A DNA stretch of 64,000 nt from Solen grandis (taxonomy: Eukaryota; Mollusca; Bivalvia; Adapedonta; Solenidae), in contig CM037783.1 of NCBI GenBank assembly GCA_021229015.1, positions 27,224,154 to 27,288,153 of the forward strand, given 5' to 3'. The notes beneath the pieces are model-generated. The model worked only from the letters and a program-made list of their open reading frames with translations, searched no databases and had not been told where the DNA came from. The translations under genes were made by a program, and so were the position numbers. Each line of letters starts with the position of its first letter. The first letter of the stretch is position 1. Below, piece after piece: positions 34,771 to 46,039 of this stretch.

Positions 34771-35065
34771 TTAGGTATAATAGTAGACAGCCAAGAGGTG
34801 ACTATTTCTGAAAAAAAAAAAAAATTCTGTCCCTTGCTTTCATAGAAGAATTTCAAATTTTCTTTATAGTTATAGAGTATATAAGGAAATTCCTAGGAGC
34901 CTCATTTTTCAAGAGATCAACGTTATTTTAGCACTTAGGATAGACAGCAATGAGGTGACCATGCATGTCAGAAGGAAATAAATTCTAACAACTGGTGAGT
35001 CTGTGCATGCATCCAAAGAAATTTAATTCTAACCATTATTTTCATAGAAGAATTTTGATTTTTAG

Positions 35066-35279
35066 CGTACCTGAGCACAATGTACTCAAGGTATGCTACT
35101 GTGACCATTGAATGTCCATCGTCCGTCGTCAACATTAAACTCAAACGACATCTCTTCCTAAACTACTTGGCCAGTTTTAAAGAAACTACACAAGAATGTT
35201 CCTTGGGTGATGCCCTTTCATAGTTGTTCAAAGAATTTGATTCCATGCAGAACTCTGGTTGCCATGGCAACTGAAGGAA
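35066..35279 (-). mobile_element. F1 3' end fragment, minus orientation
   Basis: On the minus strand TTGCCATGGCAACCAGAG leads through one core unit and GACGACGGACGATGG to a variant hairpin, AGCATACC ... GGTACGCT, then AAAAA. It abuts the plus-oriented F1 copy at 35281, giving a tail-to-head inverted pair. Confidence 0.75.
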
Positions 35280-35280
35280 A

Positions 35281-36139
35281 ACAAGAGGGCCATAGAGGCC
35301 CTAAATTGCTCACCTGAGTATAGGGTTACCCAAGGAACATCTGTACTAAAACATTTTGAAATATGGCCAGTAGTTTTGAAGATGATTTTTCAAGTTTTCA
35401 TAATTCATTTTTTTTCTATTGCCATGGAAACCAGAGTTCTATATGTATCAAGTTTATTTTAGCAACTTTTTGGAAGGTTCAACCAAGGATCATCCCTGCC
35501 AAGTTTAATCAAATTCTGTCCAGCATATTCAGAGAAGATGTCGTAAGGTTTCACTATATGCATATGAGGCAAATTAGCCCCACCCCTGGCGGCCATGCTT
35601 TTATACGGATAGGAATATTTTTAGCAAACTTGATAGATGGTTACACAAGGAACAACTGTACTAAAACATTTTGAAATCTGGCTAGTATTTTTGAAGGAGA
35701 TGATTTTTCAAGTTTACATATTTTTTTTCTTTCGGTTGCCATGGCAACCAGAGTTCTACATGGATCAAGTTTATTTTAGCAACTTTTGTAAAAGTTCACC
35801 CAAGGATCATCCCTGCCAAGTTAAATCAAATTCTGCCGAGGGGTTTCAGAGGAGATGTCATTTCAATGTTTCACTTATACATAAGGCAAATTAGCCCCGC
35901 CCCTGGCGGTCATGTTTTACTATGTATCAGAATAATTTTAGCAAACTTGGTAGATGGTTACCCAAGGAACATCCATACCAAAACATTGTGAAATCTGGCC
36001 AGTAGTTTTGAAGAAGATAATTATTAGAGTTTTCATCGTTCATTTCTTTCTGTTACCATGGCAACCAGAGTTCTATATGGATCAAGTTTATTTTAGCAAC
36101 TTTTGTGGAGTTTCATGCAAAGATCATCTCTGCCACCCC
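35281..36139 (+). mobile_element. F1 element, 3'-truncated by a minisatellite
   Basis: It starts ACAAGAGGGCCATAGAGGCC then GCTCACCTGAG. Units carry TTACCCAAGGAACATC and TTGCCATGGCAACCAGAG, as in the 7-9 kb element, with the same half-unit alternation. The repeat stops at about 36139 where palindromic CCATGG/CCACGG sequence begins; no 3' hairpin remains. Confidence 0.8.
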
Positions 36140-36149
36140 GTCTATAGAT

Positions 36150-36560
36150 ATTCCATGGTATTCCACGGTGTTCCATGGAAATCCGTGGAAAAATATGCCA
36201 CGGAGTATTCGGACTATCAACTTTTCCAATTACAATTAAAAAAATTTGAAGAAAAAAAGAAATACCATGGAAAACTTACATTTGCCACGGAAATCTGCAT
36301 TTTTCCGTGGAAAGCCACGGCTTTCCATGGAAATCTGCAGTTTTCCGTGGAAATTTCAATTTTGCCGTGGAATTCCACGGCTTTCCATGGAAATCTGCAG
36401 TTTTCCGTGGAAATTTCAATTTTGCCGTGGAATTCCATGGCTTTCCGTGAAATGCCACGGAGTATTCGGACGGATATCCTCGACAACGTCCGTGGAATTC
36501 CGCGGCAAAATGCAATGTAGATGGAAATCCACGGCAAAATTTAGATTTCCATGGAAAAAA
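36150..36560. repeat. Palindrome-rich minisatellite (CCATGG/CCACGG/CCGTGG)
   Basis: A GGAAATCTGCAGTTTTCCGT-type block recurs with a period of exactly 60 bp (36321-36380, 36381-36440) within a wider field of CCATGGAAA, TTTCCGTGG and GCCACGG steps. Because the unit is nearly self-complementary, long frames open on both strands (Pro/Arg/Phe-rich); these are artefacts. Confidence 0.85.
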
Positions 36561-36697
36561 AAAGGGCTGAAAAATAAAAAAAAAATCTGGCTTGAAAAAT
36601 CAAAGATTATGTTATAAATGGCAACTTCTATAACAAGTTTGTCTATAAATCATATTTAACAGTAATTTGAATATCAAGACAAGAACATATATACATA

Positions 36698-36743
36698 ATC
36701 ATTGCATACCACAGCATGGGTCATTGCATACCACAGCATGGTC
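36698..36743. repeat. Short tandem duplication beside the gap
   Basis: TCATTGCATACCACAGCATG occurs twice in a row. It lies about 100 bp before the N run. Confidence 0.8.
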
Positions 36744-36845
36744 TTCTTTTTGCATAAAGGGCTTCTCGGCAACATAAGCATTAGTTTTTCATCACTTGAT
36801 GAAAACTCCAAATTCTGCTTTAATCCTTATATTTACATATTATTT

Positions 36846-36945
36846 NNNNNNNNNNNNNNNNNNNNNNNNNNNNNNNNNNNNNNNNNNNNNNNNNNNNNNN
36901 NNNNNNNNNNNNNNNNNNNNNNNNNNNNNNNNNNNNNNNNNNNNN
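36846..36945. other. Assembly gap (100 N)
   Basis: Exactly one hundred N, the usual placeholder for a gap of unknown size; true distance and order across it are not known from the sequence. Confidence 0.99.
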
Positions 36946-37023
36946 TTTTTGTATTGAATTAATAAAAGCACCTTGCACGTTAAAATTTGAATGCTTGAGA
37001 GACCTACCTCCATCACTTGGTTT

Positions 37024-37253
37024 TTAAGTAGACATTATGCCTGAAACAGGGGTACTAGGTCCAACTTTCTCTCCTCTTTCCTTCGACTCATCTGATGAGT
37101 CATTGGGTTTGCCTCCATCAGTAGATGTCCTGTACAAAGTAGGACACTCACTTATAGAACTTGCACTAACATGGTGAGGTTCACAATAAACATATTGTGT
37201 GGATTTAGTGTGGTTCAGGTTACCCGACTGACTTAACCTTACAAAAATAACAT
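37024..37253 (-). CDS. Possible terminal exon, unrecognised protein
   Basis: On the minus strand TTTTTGTACTCAG can serve as an acceptor before 37253. The frame is then open to a TAA at 37024-37026 (and also open upstream to 37389). The peptide is hydrophilic and rich in Ser, Thr, Lys and Glu (for example TDGGKPNDSSDESKERGEK), like a cytoplasmic tail, and ends SGIMST. No domain is recognised and no sister copy is seen in the window, which argues against a repeat. It lies next to an assembly gap, so upstream exons may be missing or displaced. Confidence 0.25.
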
Positions 37254-37539
37254 CTGAGTACAAAAATGAGAAGGGGAAACTGATAAAGCGGTTATGTATC
37301 ATGCCACCAATATGGAAGCCGCCACAGTCTTGTGCTGTGACTGTGCATATATGCCACCATAGGCCGGAAAAAAGTGTAATGAAGACCATTACACAGTTCT
37401 ACCATGAAGGAAGTGTTCGTAGAGGCACACAACTCGTCCTCCGGTTCAAAACCAGGGGTTTACCTGTCCAGGGGGCAAGTTACTTTAAACATCTACTAGC
37501 CCCAAGTGAAAACAGGTTGCCCAATCTTTAAGTTAGTTG

Positions 37540-38520
37540 ATGTTTGTTAATTAATGTATCAAACTGAACAGCTTTAACATTCAGGTGAATTTTAACTAAT
37601 ATGAATCAAACACACATATTCAAGTATTTAACCTTTTATTTACTGTAGAAAATAGAAACAAGAAAATCAGTAGAACTGACAGATGCTCCCCGAAGAACGT
37701 CATTGTTACAAATAAGGCCTTGGTCAATGGGTGGGAGGATATAGGAACTGGGTCAAGCCGAAGATATGCGCATCTCCTCTTGGCAGGGTTTTCGATGACG
37801 CACAAAATTGTGCGTTTTGACGCAAAATAATCTGAAATGACCCCCATGTTGAATGCTAGTGCGCCGTCAATGACGCATTTTCAAAAGCAGGTTCTAAATA
37901 TAACACATTCGATTGATATCAAATAGCTGTCAGTTTAAACCTTCTATATGTGTTTCCTTTATTCTGGAAACAACATGTGACGTTCCAGATGCATGTTCAT
38001 TTTATTTTTTCTGCTTAGCTCTAAATAACAGATCAGGATATGGGACTTTCCGTTTCTTAAAATAGAACCCGGACTGCCGGCATTGCATAAAACGATGACC
38101 TCAAGTCTTTGTCGTCCCGAATATTAGGCTGTCTGTTAACGTGCACGGAAGCATGTTTTTATTTATGAAAACTAGACTTACTTTGATTGTTTCTCACCAT
38201 ATATGGCCCTTTTATATATTTGGATAAATTTTATCACAGAAAAATTCTCCCTTTATTATCTGATGTTCTGATACGTTCTGTATAACATAGTCCCAACCAA
38301 TGATGGAGAGTTGTTGCATAGCAACGTCATCCGGATCATCGTAAATGCTGCAACAATGACGCAGCAGAATCTTAAGTTTTTCTTTTCAAAAGAGAACTCG
38401 GAAACGGACAATGCCGATGGTCCTGAACTAAACAGTTATTTTATTTTCCGATGTTTCCATTTACACAGGTTTTATATAACAGACACAGTGCAGGTATTAA
38501 GTTTTATTATTATTATTACC
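37540..38520. other. No gene recognised
   Basis: A frame at 37620-37847 (minus) and one at 38311-38523 (plus) lack recognisable features. The region could hold 5' non-coding exons of the gene that starts at 39057. Confidence 0.35.
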
Positions 38521-38524
38521 TAGC

Positions 38525-38765
38525 TGCAAGCATGTGGCCAAGTAGTTAGAGTGTCCGCCTCGGAATCAGGAAGTTATGGGCCAAAGTCGTATAAATAGTA
38601 CTGGTACATTGTATAGCTCCATTGGTTGGCGTTCGGCATTTAAGGGTAGTTCCAGGACCTGGTTGGCGTGGTGACAGGATGCCAACGAACATTATGGTGC
38701 TCTTGTTGGAGAGACGTTACGTTTCGGCGTCGTCCTTAGCTGAGAGCACCAGAAGCTCTGCCAGT
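38525..38765 (+). mobile_element. tRNA-derived SINE, plus orientation, diverged
   Basis: GTGGCCAAGTAGTTAGAGTG and TCCGCCTCGG match the head of the minus-strand SINE at 52442-52745 (complement GTGGCCGAGTGTTTAGAGCG). The shared ATGGTACTG...TATAGCTCC and AAGGGTAGTTCCAGGACCTG order continues, then a different tail follows. The B box is poorly preserved. Confidence 0.7.
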
Positions 38766-39056
38766 TCTTTGTGTCATCTAGCATAGAAAGGGGAATGTGA
38801 CCAGGCCATATTCCAAACAACAACGTGGAAGAAAACCCGTGCTACCACATGTAAATATACCATGTCAATTTCATCTGATTTGCAATAAACATGATTGTCA
38901 GTAAAATAACGACTTGCAAGGGATACAAAAAGGCCGTCTTTGAGTGTGTGTCGCATATTTGTATAAACAAAACAAATGAATAACAAAACGGGAAAAAAAC
39001 AGGAATTGTGCGTGTCATTAAATATGAGATTATGTTTATACTTTCAGACCAGAACA

Positions 39057-39138
39057 ATGGTACAACGATTTTGGATTTGTTTTGCCATGTTAACAATATT
39101 CTTAATAGCGTATCTGGTAATAGTCAGTATGAGGCAAG
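39057..39138 (+). CDS. Exon 1 of the DUF1647-like gene (signal-anchor)
   Basis: A TTTATACTTTCAG acceptor ends at 39047, so a 5' non-coding exon probably lies upstream. The ATG at 39057 is chosen because it directly precedes the membrane segment and follows the acceptor. The donor is GTACGT at 39139. Confidence 0.7.
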
Positions 39139-39328
39139 GTACGTTATCAACAACTGTTATTGTTTAAGACTTGGCAAAACTAGTAATAGGGGCTCTAAGT
39201 TCTATCCAGTTCTAAGTTTGTCCACTCGGACGTGAAAGATGTTCAAGTATTGTCCCAGTTGTGCGAAAGGTTGAAACAACACAGTTTTATAGAAAAGAAT
39301 GGTGTGATTTAAGATTATTGAAACAATT

Positions 39329-39373
<45 letters not shown>

Positions 39374-42300
39374 GAAGTCTTAATATTTAATTAAAATATA
39401 TAGAGGTTCAATATAATGACATAATGAAAATCATATTGCAATTATTATATTGTTCAGATAGATATTGTTGCGATATCAGATGTAATGTTATCCATACATG
39501 TACCCAAAACCCTTTTAATAATATAAGAGCCCGTTCAAAAATGTTTATTTCTTCACATAATTGAGATAACATGATCTGGTTTGTCTTGGTGAATATGGCG
39601 TGAAACATCACTTAAACTAGAGGTCGGTAATCTAATCTACAACCGTGATTTAGAGTTATTTCATCCGTATCACACTGTTGTTTACCATGTCTTTCACATT
39701 TAATGTTGTCGAAAGACAGGCATATTTCATCTCAATTTTGGTATTAATCACTAGAAAGACATGTTAAACAGTTTGCTGAAGAAATCCTTAATACGTGGAT
39801 GAAAACTCTAAGTTGTATCTTTTTTCTGTATTTGAGTAGGGTTAAAGACAAAAAGGTCCTGTGAGAGATCGAATATAATGTAAAATGAATAAAGCCCAGA
39901 AAAAAATCAAAATGGACAAATAGCATGGAGTCAGGACATTAAATAAAATAGAGAAATACCACTAGTTACCGCCTTGGAACGGTCAGCTGGAATCAAGCAA
40001 ATAACACCAGTTGTGTTTATTCGATGAAGTCCATTTAACATTGGGTATCGTTATTATTTTATAATTAATGTCTTTTTTAAACTTTTTTCAGAGTACGAAT
40101 TTCATCAAATCGGATTTCATCAATACAAACATTCCTCGCACAGTTTTGACAATTTCTCCTGTAATTTAAACTACGAAGAAGGGTTGCAAAAAATAAGCAG
40201 TTTAACATTCAACGTGCCTATCGACCAACTTGAACGTCTCGGGCTGAACAAAGCGCCACCTACAAATATACCGGATATACCGGTCGTTCTCACAGGGGCA
40301 GACACCTCTCATTATAGTGAGTCCCAGGCTTTGATTAAAAACCTACATGAAGTGGTCCGGCCAGTATTCCCTGACTTTCAATTGATATACTTCGACCTTG
40401 GCCTAAAGGCTTCCGAACGTAAACAGGTAGGATAGAATTTTCATTTGTTAGTTGTCAATTTCATAGGCAAACGTTGTTGCTTGAACAATGTCTAAAGTAA
40501 GCATCTCTCAATCCCTGTAAATACAGAAACATGCGAAAACAGTTTTTTTTCTAGGATTATGAATCTATAGAGCCGTACAGTTGTACTACACACCGCTTTC
40601 ACAGATGGGATTCCTGTTTTAACATTTTTTTCTTTCAATTTATTGCGTTTGAAATTGTACACCAAAGGCTTTTGCTCTCAAATAATTATCCGAACGTCAC
40701 TCTGTATTAGAATTCTTTCAGTAAATACGAACTAGAATATATCTTGAGACATGTTGCATAATCATCAAAATATTAAATCTATTATTTATTATTGAAAGTT
40801 AACGAGTATTTGTGTGGTATTAACAATGACACGAAACCTCTAATAATGGGCATCGCAATGGATATCACCAATATGGGGAAATATAATAATCATCCCTCTC
40901 TATAATCATCAAAAATAGGGTTGAAAATCACTTTCACAAAAAAAAGTGATAAGGAATGCATTATCTGAGTTTATTTGCAACTACCAGTTATATTTGTATA
41001 TTCAACATTAGAAAAATGAATATACATGTACATCAAATATTGTGTATCAGTTAATTACTGACCTAAAATCATAAATGAATTTGAAATGAAAAGTTAAAGT
41101 GTCCGAGCAACTAGCGTGACCTATGTTCACCAGACCACGTTATCCTACGACCGCTCTGAATTTGCTCGAGATACTGGGAGCTTTTGGCAGTCTGCTTGGC
41201 TTTAGTGCAATGCGCAAGGCGCAGTTGTCTTTAAACTTTCCTTCGACCTTACCCATTTTTTCTCTTCTTTACTGGATATAGTTTATCCGACGAACATTGA
41301 CGATATATTCAATAAATCAATCACTCATTCATTCTTATAGTTTGTTAAGTAATATGAATTTAGTGTGTAATGCATTTGGAAAATGCCTGGACAATGATTA
41401 TGAATTATTATGTATTTTGGTTACATGCGCAATGATACTGATGATTGGTACATGTATGTGAGGTTTGTAGGCACTAATTTTTAGTTGGAGTTATAAAGTC
41501 CTCAGTATCGATATCCCGTACTTCTTGTTGTTCATTATTTTATCAAATTAGATTGAGAAACATATGCTTATCTAGATAAATAATGAATACAGAGGATGAA
41601 ACTTTTTTGAAGTTACCATAGTTACGCAACATGGACAAACTTGCTGTTATAAACTAACGGAATTTAACTTAAATAATTATCATGATTATTATTTTTTACT
41701 TTTTACAGCTTGAAAAATACTGCCAGTGCACAGTAGTTGACTTTCCCTTTGACGAAGTGCCGCCATACGTTAGAAAGCTTCACACTTATGCGTTTAAACC
41801 TATTGCTATAAATGTAAGTTGTCTTGGTCAGTTTCAGGATTGAAATACATGAACCTCATTTTCCTATTCTTATTCATCAAAATAAGTCCAATAATGACTT
41901 TTGAAAGACGCAATATATTTCAAATACTTCATCAGACACTCTACCACGTCGCCACAAAAGTTAGCTCTATGGCAAGATAAGATAGTACAAGTGTCATTTT
42001 ATACCTCTACTACATAATGATGCCATAAGATATAGCTATCTGAGATGTCCATCATTCAAGTATGGTAACTGCGGTTGTCAGCGTCTCTTGCATCTTCTTT
42101 CACTCTTACAATGTTGTGCACATGTGACTGCATTTGCAACAAGTGCATACCAAAATCAGTCTAAGAAATAAACACGGTAAGGGTTAACATTGCTAATATT
42201 TTTAATGTAGCTTCGTGTCCCGGTTTGTTTATATGGGTGTTTTATGTTGAGAGGCAGTCCAGCTGGCTTGCAGTATATCGTTGTTTATCCATTTAAGATT

Positions 42301-42995
42301 AACTGGGTATCAATATATGATACACTGGTACATGTATGTGTGGTATTTCAAAGAAATTATTATGATGTAAAAAAAAAAGATCAAACCACACGTTTATAGA
42401 TCAGATACACTAAACAAAATTAGAAAATACCTTCTTGAAACAAAACTGATAAAGTGACATAAACTCTATACGCATTTATAGAAGCTTGGCGGGGATTTGT
42501 AATGATTTCGATGATCGTTAGGTATATAATATCAATAATAAATTTCAATTTCTTTTATAGTTATTCAAAAGTAGAAAATCATATTTATGTTATACCGTAT
42601 AAAATTAATCATTATTTTTTCTTATTCCTTATATATATTTATTTCTTTTCCAGATAGCATTCGCGATGTACGGCCATGTGCTTTGGGTTGACGCTTCAAT
42701 AAGGTTTGAATCAAATAATTTCTCTACAAACACCAACAAGGCACTGAAATGGATGAAAGAAAAGGACATTACCATTTTGACCTTCGATAGTCTGAATTTA
42801 GGATCTGTAGTGCGGCACACTGTCAAAGAAACATTTAGTTACTTCTCAGAATCACCATCATGTTACCTGGAAAGAAGACAGCGACTGGCAGGATTTGTCC
42901 TGGTTCGAAACAGTTATGCAAGTCGAACAGTTATGAGACAATGGTTATTGTGTGCTCTCACTGAAAACTGTATCAATCCCCTGGCGCTGTCGTAA
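39057..42995 (+). CDS. DUF1647-like (putative glycosyltransferase-type) type II membrane protein, four exons
   Basis: The exons are 39057-39138, 40092-40426, 41709-41813 and 42654-42995; all introns are GT/AG and phases agree (1, 0, 0). The product is 287 residues to the first stop. Residues about 5-24 form one hydrophobic segment right after the start (WICFAMLTIFLIAYLVIV), a signal-anchor of a type II protein with a lumenal or extracellular body. Exon 2 has VVLTGADTSHYSESQAL and LIYFDLGL; exon 3 has EKYCQCTVVDFPFD and TYAFKPIAI; exon 4 has HVLWVDASIRF. This order is that of DUF1647 proteins, as I recall the family; the Asp of VDAS resembles the metal-site position of GT-A enzymes (inference). 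The TAA at 42993 interrupts the conserved region; see the next entry. Enzyme activity is unproven. Confidence 0.8.
39332..39371. repeat. (AT)n microsatellite in intron 1
   Basis: About twenty AT dinucleotides. Confidence 0.95.
40092..40426 (+). CDS. Exon 2 of the DUF1647-like gene
   Basis: Acceptor TTTTTTCAG; phase 1 in, phase 0 out; donor GTAGGA at 40427. It encodes the stem region after the anchor (EYEFHQIGFHQYKH) and the first conserved block with TSHYSES and YFDLGL. Confidence 0.8.
41709..41813 (+). CDS. Exon 3 of the DUF1647-like gene
   Basis: The exon is 35 codons, phase 0 at both ends, acceptor TTTTTACAG, consensus donor GTAAGT. It encodes LEKYCQCTVVDFPFDEVPPY and RKLHTYAFKPIAIN. It is too short to appear as a long frame. 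Confidence 0.85.
42243..42345 (+). mobile_element. SINE fragment in intron 3
   Basis: CAGTCCAGCTGGCTTGCAGT and a later ATTAACTGGGTATCAATATA step match the central domain of the SINE at 44553 with changes. Only this part is present. Confidence 0.4.
42654..42995 (+). CDS. Exon 4 of the DUF1647-like gene, to the first in-frame stop
   Basis: Acceptor TTTCTTTTCCAG, phase 0. It begins IAFAMYGHVLWVDASIRF and includes ESPSCYLERRQRLAGFVLVR and MRQWLLCALTENC. The frame stops at TAA 42993-42995 within a region where related proteins continue. Confidence 0.8.
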   Translation: MAFAMYGHVLWVDASIRFESNNFSTNTNKALKWMKEKDITILTFDSLNLGSVVRHTVKETFSYFSESPSCYLERRQRLAGFVLVRNSYASRTVMRQWLLCALTENCINPLALS

Positions 42996-43199
42996 AAATG
43001 CCCCGTCGGGACAAAAGAATTGAAAGAATTGAGCCTGAAATATATGGGACTGTGTCACAGATACGAACAGTCTGCTCTTAGTATAATGTGGTATAGACTG
43101 TACCCATATATGCAATTGCAGAAACCCTCATGGATTAAGATAAGGAGAGGCCACAGAGAAAACTATTTCCAAGACCTTAAGGAATCGCATCTAATTTAA
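42996..43199 (+). pseudogene. Continuation of the DUF1647-like frame beyond a premature TAA
   Basis: After the TAA the same frame runs 67 codons to a second TAA at 43197-43199 with no other stop. It contains CHRYEQSALSIMWYRLYPYM, which resembles the conserved C-terminal 'HRY-D/E-QSAL' block of the family as I remember it. The simplest history is one C-to-T change (CAA to TAA) at 42993. The gene may be a young pseudogene, a nonsense allele, a sequencing error, or encode a shortened protein. No GT/AG intron of reasonable size could remove the stop. Confidence 0.7.
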
Positions 43200-44552
43200 G
43201 CCACAGCTATTTAAATTTGTCCTAAAGTAAAAAAAATCAAACTTTTTATGTGTTTAGTTATCATTTAAGTCGTCGCCGCTGCTTAAGGGAGTAGTCGGGA
43301 GTAGCGACTGCACAACGTCTTGCGCATGTCCTTTCCGTTTTCGTTTGCTTTGGATATTTTTGTAAATATGAAAATGATAAGGAGATATAATTAACATAAA
43401 ATATTCCTAAAACAAGTCAGGTGAGGTATACTGTTTATGTAACTTTTCTTGAGAAAATATTAACTATATATTTCCGTGCAGAAAAATTTAAGACTTCTGA
43501 TCTAGATTTTCTTTATAGCAGACCAAATTCTTGGTAAGTTGAAAAACAAGTTTTTTGTTGTTGTTTTTTGTATCGCGTAACATTTAGACAAAATCGTTTC
43601 TTTTTTATGGCCACTACTTTTTTTTTGTTTAATAATGTCAGGGCATTTTAGTTAATTTCATGATAGAGATAAAGAGTAATGTGAAAAACTCAGGCAGGAA
43701 GACCTATACATTTTAATGCATAAATTTGTTTCTCATACCCTATATAACACATCTACCAAACATTTTGAAAATATCTCCTTTATAACTACTCTAGCATATG
43801 TTAATTCATTGATTCTCTTTCTTTTGTATGATTCTGTTATAAAATTATTGTGACAATTTCATATCGAATTAGTAATATGTTTCGAGGTATGGATCTTCTT
43901 TCGAAATGATGAATTACAGATTGTCACTGTGCTTCGTTCATATTATAACCTTTTTGAGGGAATGAATTCAGACGATTATTACATCGTCTCTGCATAAAAT
44001 GTGGAAAAGATAATAGATAGCCTACTGTAAAGCACCGCATTGTATTAAAACTTGTTAATTGTTTGTTGTTTACATAAATCAGTATCTGTAGCTTCAAGCA
44101 TTATAACATTAAATAATAAGACAGATATTGCACTGGGAAAAAAGGTTATTATCTTCAAATGCTCTGCATTTTTTGTAAAAGCTTAACACTTTTAAACATT
44201 TCATAAGTTAGGGAAAAAAACGTCAATATATGTAGTTAACTGTTAAATATGCATAACATGTATTAGATCTAGAACTCTTGTGCATTGGTATTTTAACTGA
44301 GGAATGCATCGATATTAAGATGTCAGTTTTAAGATATTGTATTTATCATAAAGTTATTGTTACCTTCATCATATAAGTCCAATTTCCAAGAATTAGATGA
44401 ATCACATTCAATGTTTAAACCGATGTTTAAACATTGTGTCATAGTACATTTCATATGCAGTGTGTGTATTGTTTTAGAAAGTGTACAGCTAACGTGTATT
44501 GTTAGAGATTATGATGATGTCACAGATCAAAGGTCATGTTTATATCTTCTTT
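43200..44552. other. No gene recognised; 3' flank of the DUF1647-like gene
   Basis: AT-rich, mostly unique sequence that may include the 3' untranslated region. I could not assign a polyadenylation site. Confidence 0.4.
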
Positions 44553-44810
44553 TGCGGGGCCTCCGTGGCCGAGAGGATAAAGTCGCTGACTTTAACACTC
44601 ACTAAGCCCCTCACCGCGAGTGTTCGAATCACGACAGGGTCATTCGGATTTTCATGTGAGAAAGCCTTCCAGCTGGCTTGCGGTAGGTCGGTGGTTCTAC
44701 CCGGATGCCTCCGTGAATTCGGGGTCTTACTCCACCTATAATTAGCTGGACGTCGATATATGACTGAAATACTGCGACGGTAAAGTCAATAGTAAGTCAA
44801 GTCAAGTTAT
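44553..44810 (+). mobile_element. Full tRNA-derived SINE
   Basis: The head GGGGCCTCCGTGGCCGAGAG holds an A-box match (TGGCCGAGAGG), and GTGTTCGAATCAC is the B box. The central domain CCTTCCAGCTGGCTTGCGGT, GTCGGTGGTTCTACCCGG and ATTAGCTGGACGTCGATA follows. The tail is (AGTCA)-rich (AATAGTAAGTCAAGTCAAG). It could be transcribed by RNA polymerase III. Bivalve SINE families with this layout are known; I cannot assign the family name. Confidence 0.85.
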
Positions 44811-45299
44811 ATCTTCTTTAATTTTAAAGATTTGTCAATTGACTTGAATTATAACCAAACTATGCTATATTTTAAGGAGGTCATAATTATTGGTAATTTA
44901 TTGATTGATTTATTGATACGTATTTATTCATTCAAGTTAAATGTTTAAACACTATTAGAAGTGTATATAGTACCGTTACCTTTTATGGGAAATTCTGCTT
45001 TTCCCACATTATTTGGGAAATTTGGCGCTATGGGAAACTAAGGAATATTATGGAAACGTTGTGGGAATCATGGGAAGTGAGGTAAATTGGATCTTAATAA
45101 AGCTTTTCACACTGAATCTCCGATTTAAGATTTCTTGGGGTTAGGATTTGATTTCTGGTTTCTCTTTTTAAGCACTCGTAATATTTAGACAACATCAATT
45201 TATTTATCTATTAGTTAATTAAGTTTCAAATTGCGTTTTGAGAAGAGAATACTGTCATCATGGCAAACTCATATAGTCATTCCCTTTAGCAAAATATTA
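44811..45299. other. No gene; GGGAAA-rich patch
   Basis: Between 44985 and 45080 there are repeated ATGGGAAA / TTTCCCA steps, possibly a degraded minisatellite. Confidence 0.4.
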
Positions 45300-45690
45300 A
45301 CAAGTTATACTTTGACTAGTTGATTCAGCAAGTTATATTTTTACTGGTTGATTTAGCAAATAATTCTTTTACTATTTGATTTAGCAAGTTATACTTTTAC
45401 TGGCTGATTAAGCAGGTTATACTTTTACTGGTTGATTTAACAAGTTATACTTTTACTAGTTGATTTAGCAAGTTATACTTCTACTTGTTGATTTAGCAAG
45501 TTATACCTTTACTGGTTGATTTAGCAAGTTATACTTGTACTGGTTGATTCAGCAAGTTATACTTTACTTGTTGATTTAGCAAGTTATACTTTTACTGGTT
45601 GATTTAGCAAGTTATACTTGTACTGGTTGATTCAGCAAGTTATACTTTTACTGGCTGATTTAACAAGTTATACTTTTACTGGTTGATTTT
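45300..45690. repeat. 29-bp minisatellite
   Basis: About thirteen units of AGCAAGTTATACTTTTACTG plus GTTGATTT, with one- or two-base differences between units. There are no spacers of unique sequence, so it is not a CRISPR-like array. Confidence 0.9.
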
Positions 45691-46039
45691 AGTTGTTAAT
45701 CCTGGGGAAATGTATTTCGTTTAAGAAATGTCAGTCATAACACTGATTATAAATTTTTAATAAATCTGACCAAGATATAGAAAACTTTAGCCATATTAAT
45801 TATCAAAACCCTAGTTTAATTCAACCTTGTATTTGTTTTATCATTGTTTCTTTATTGTGAGTTCCCTTTTTTATCATTTTTCATAAATATAAGCCCGGAG
45901 TCAATTTCATTTTAAACCTTGACATCTAACTTTGCGTGATAGAGAAGAAGCCGATGCCACGTGATTGTCAAGAGCAAGTATGGTAGAGAGAGAGAGACAG
46001 ATAGACAGACACAAGCAAACAACCTACATCAGTCCGTTC

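Noticed and set aside
36217..36617. Three overlapping frames of 79-188 codons on both strands
   Set aside because: They arise from a nearly self-complementary 60-bp minisatellite without stops.
37301..37531. Plus-strand ORF opposite the candidate minus exon
   Set aside because: No domain and no splice context; it overlaps the minus frame in antisense and is probably incidental.
45300..45690. CRISPR-like array
   Set aside because: Units are contiguous 29-bp repeats with no unique spacers, in a eukaryotic context.
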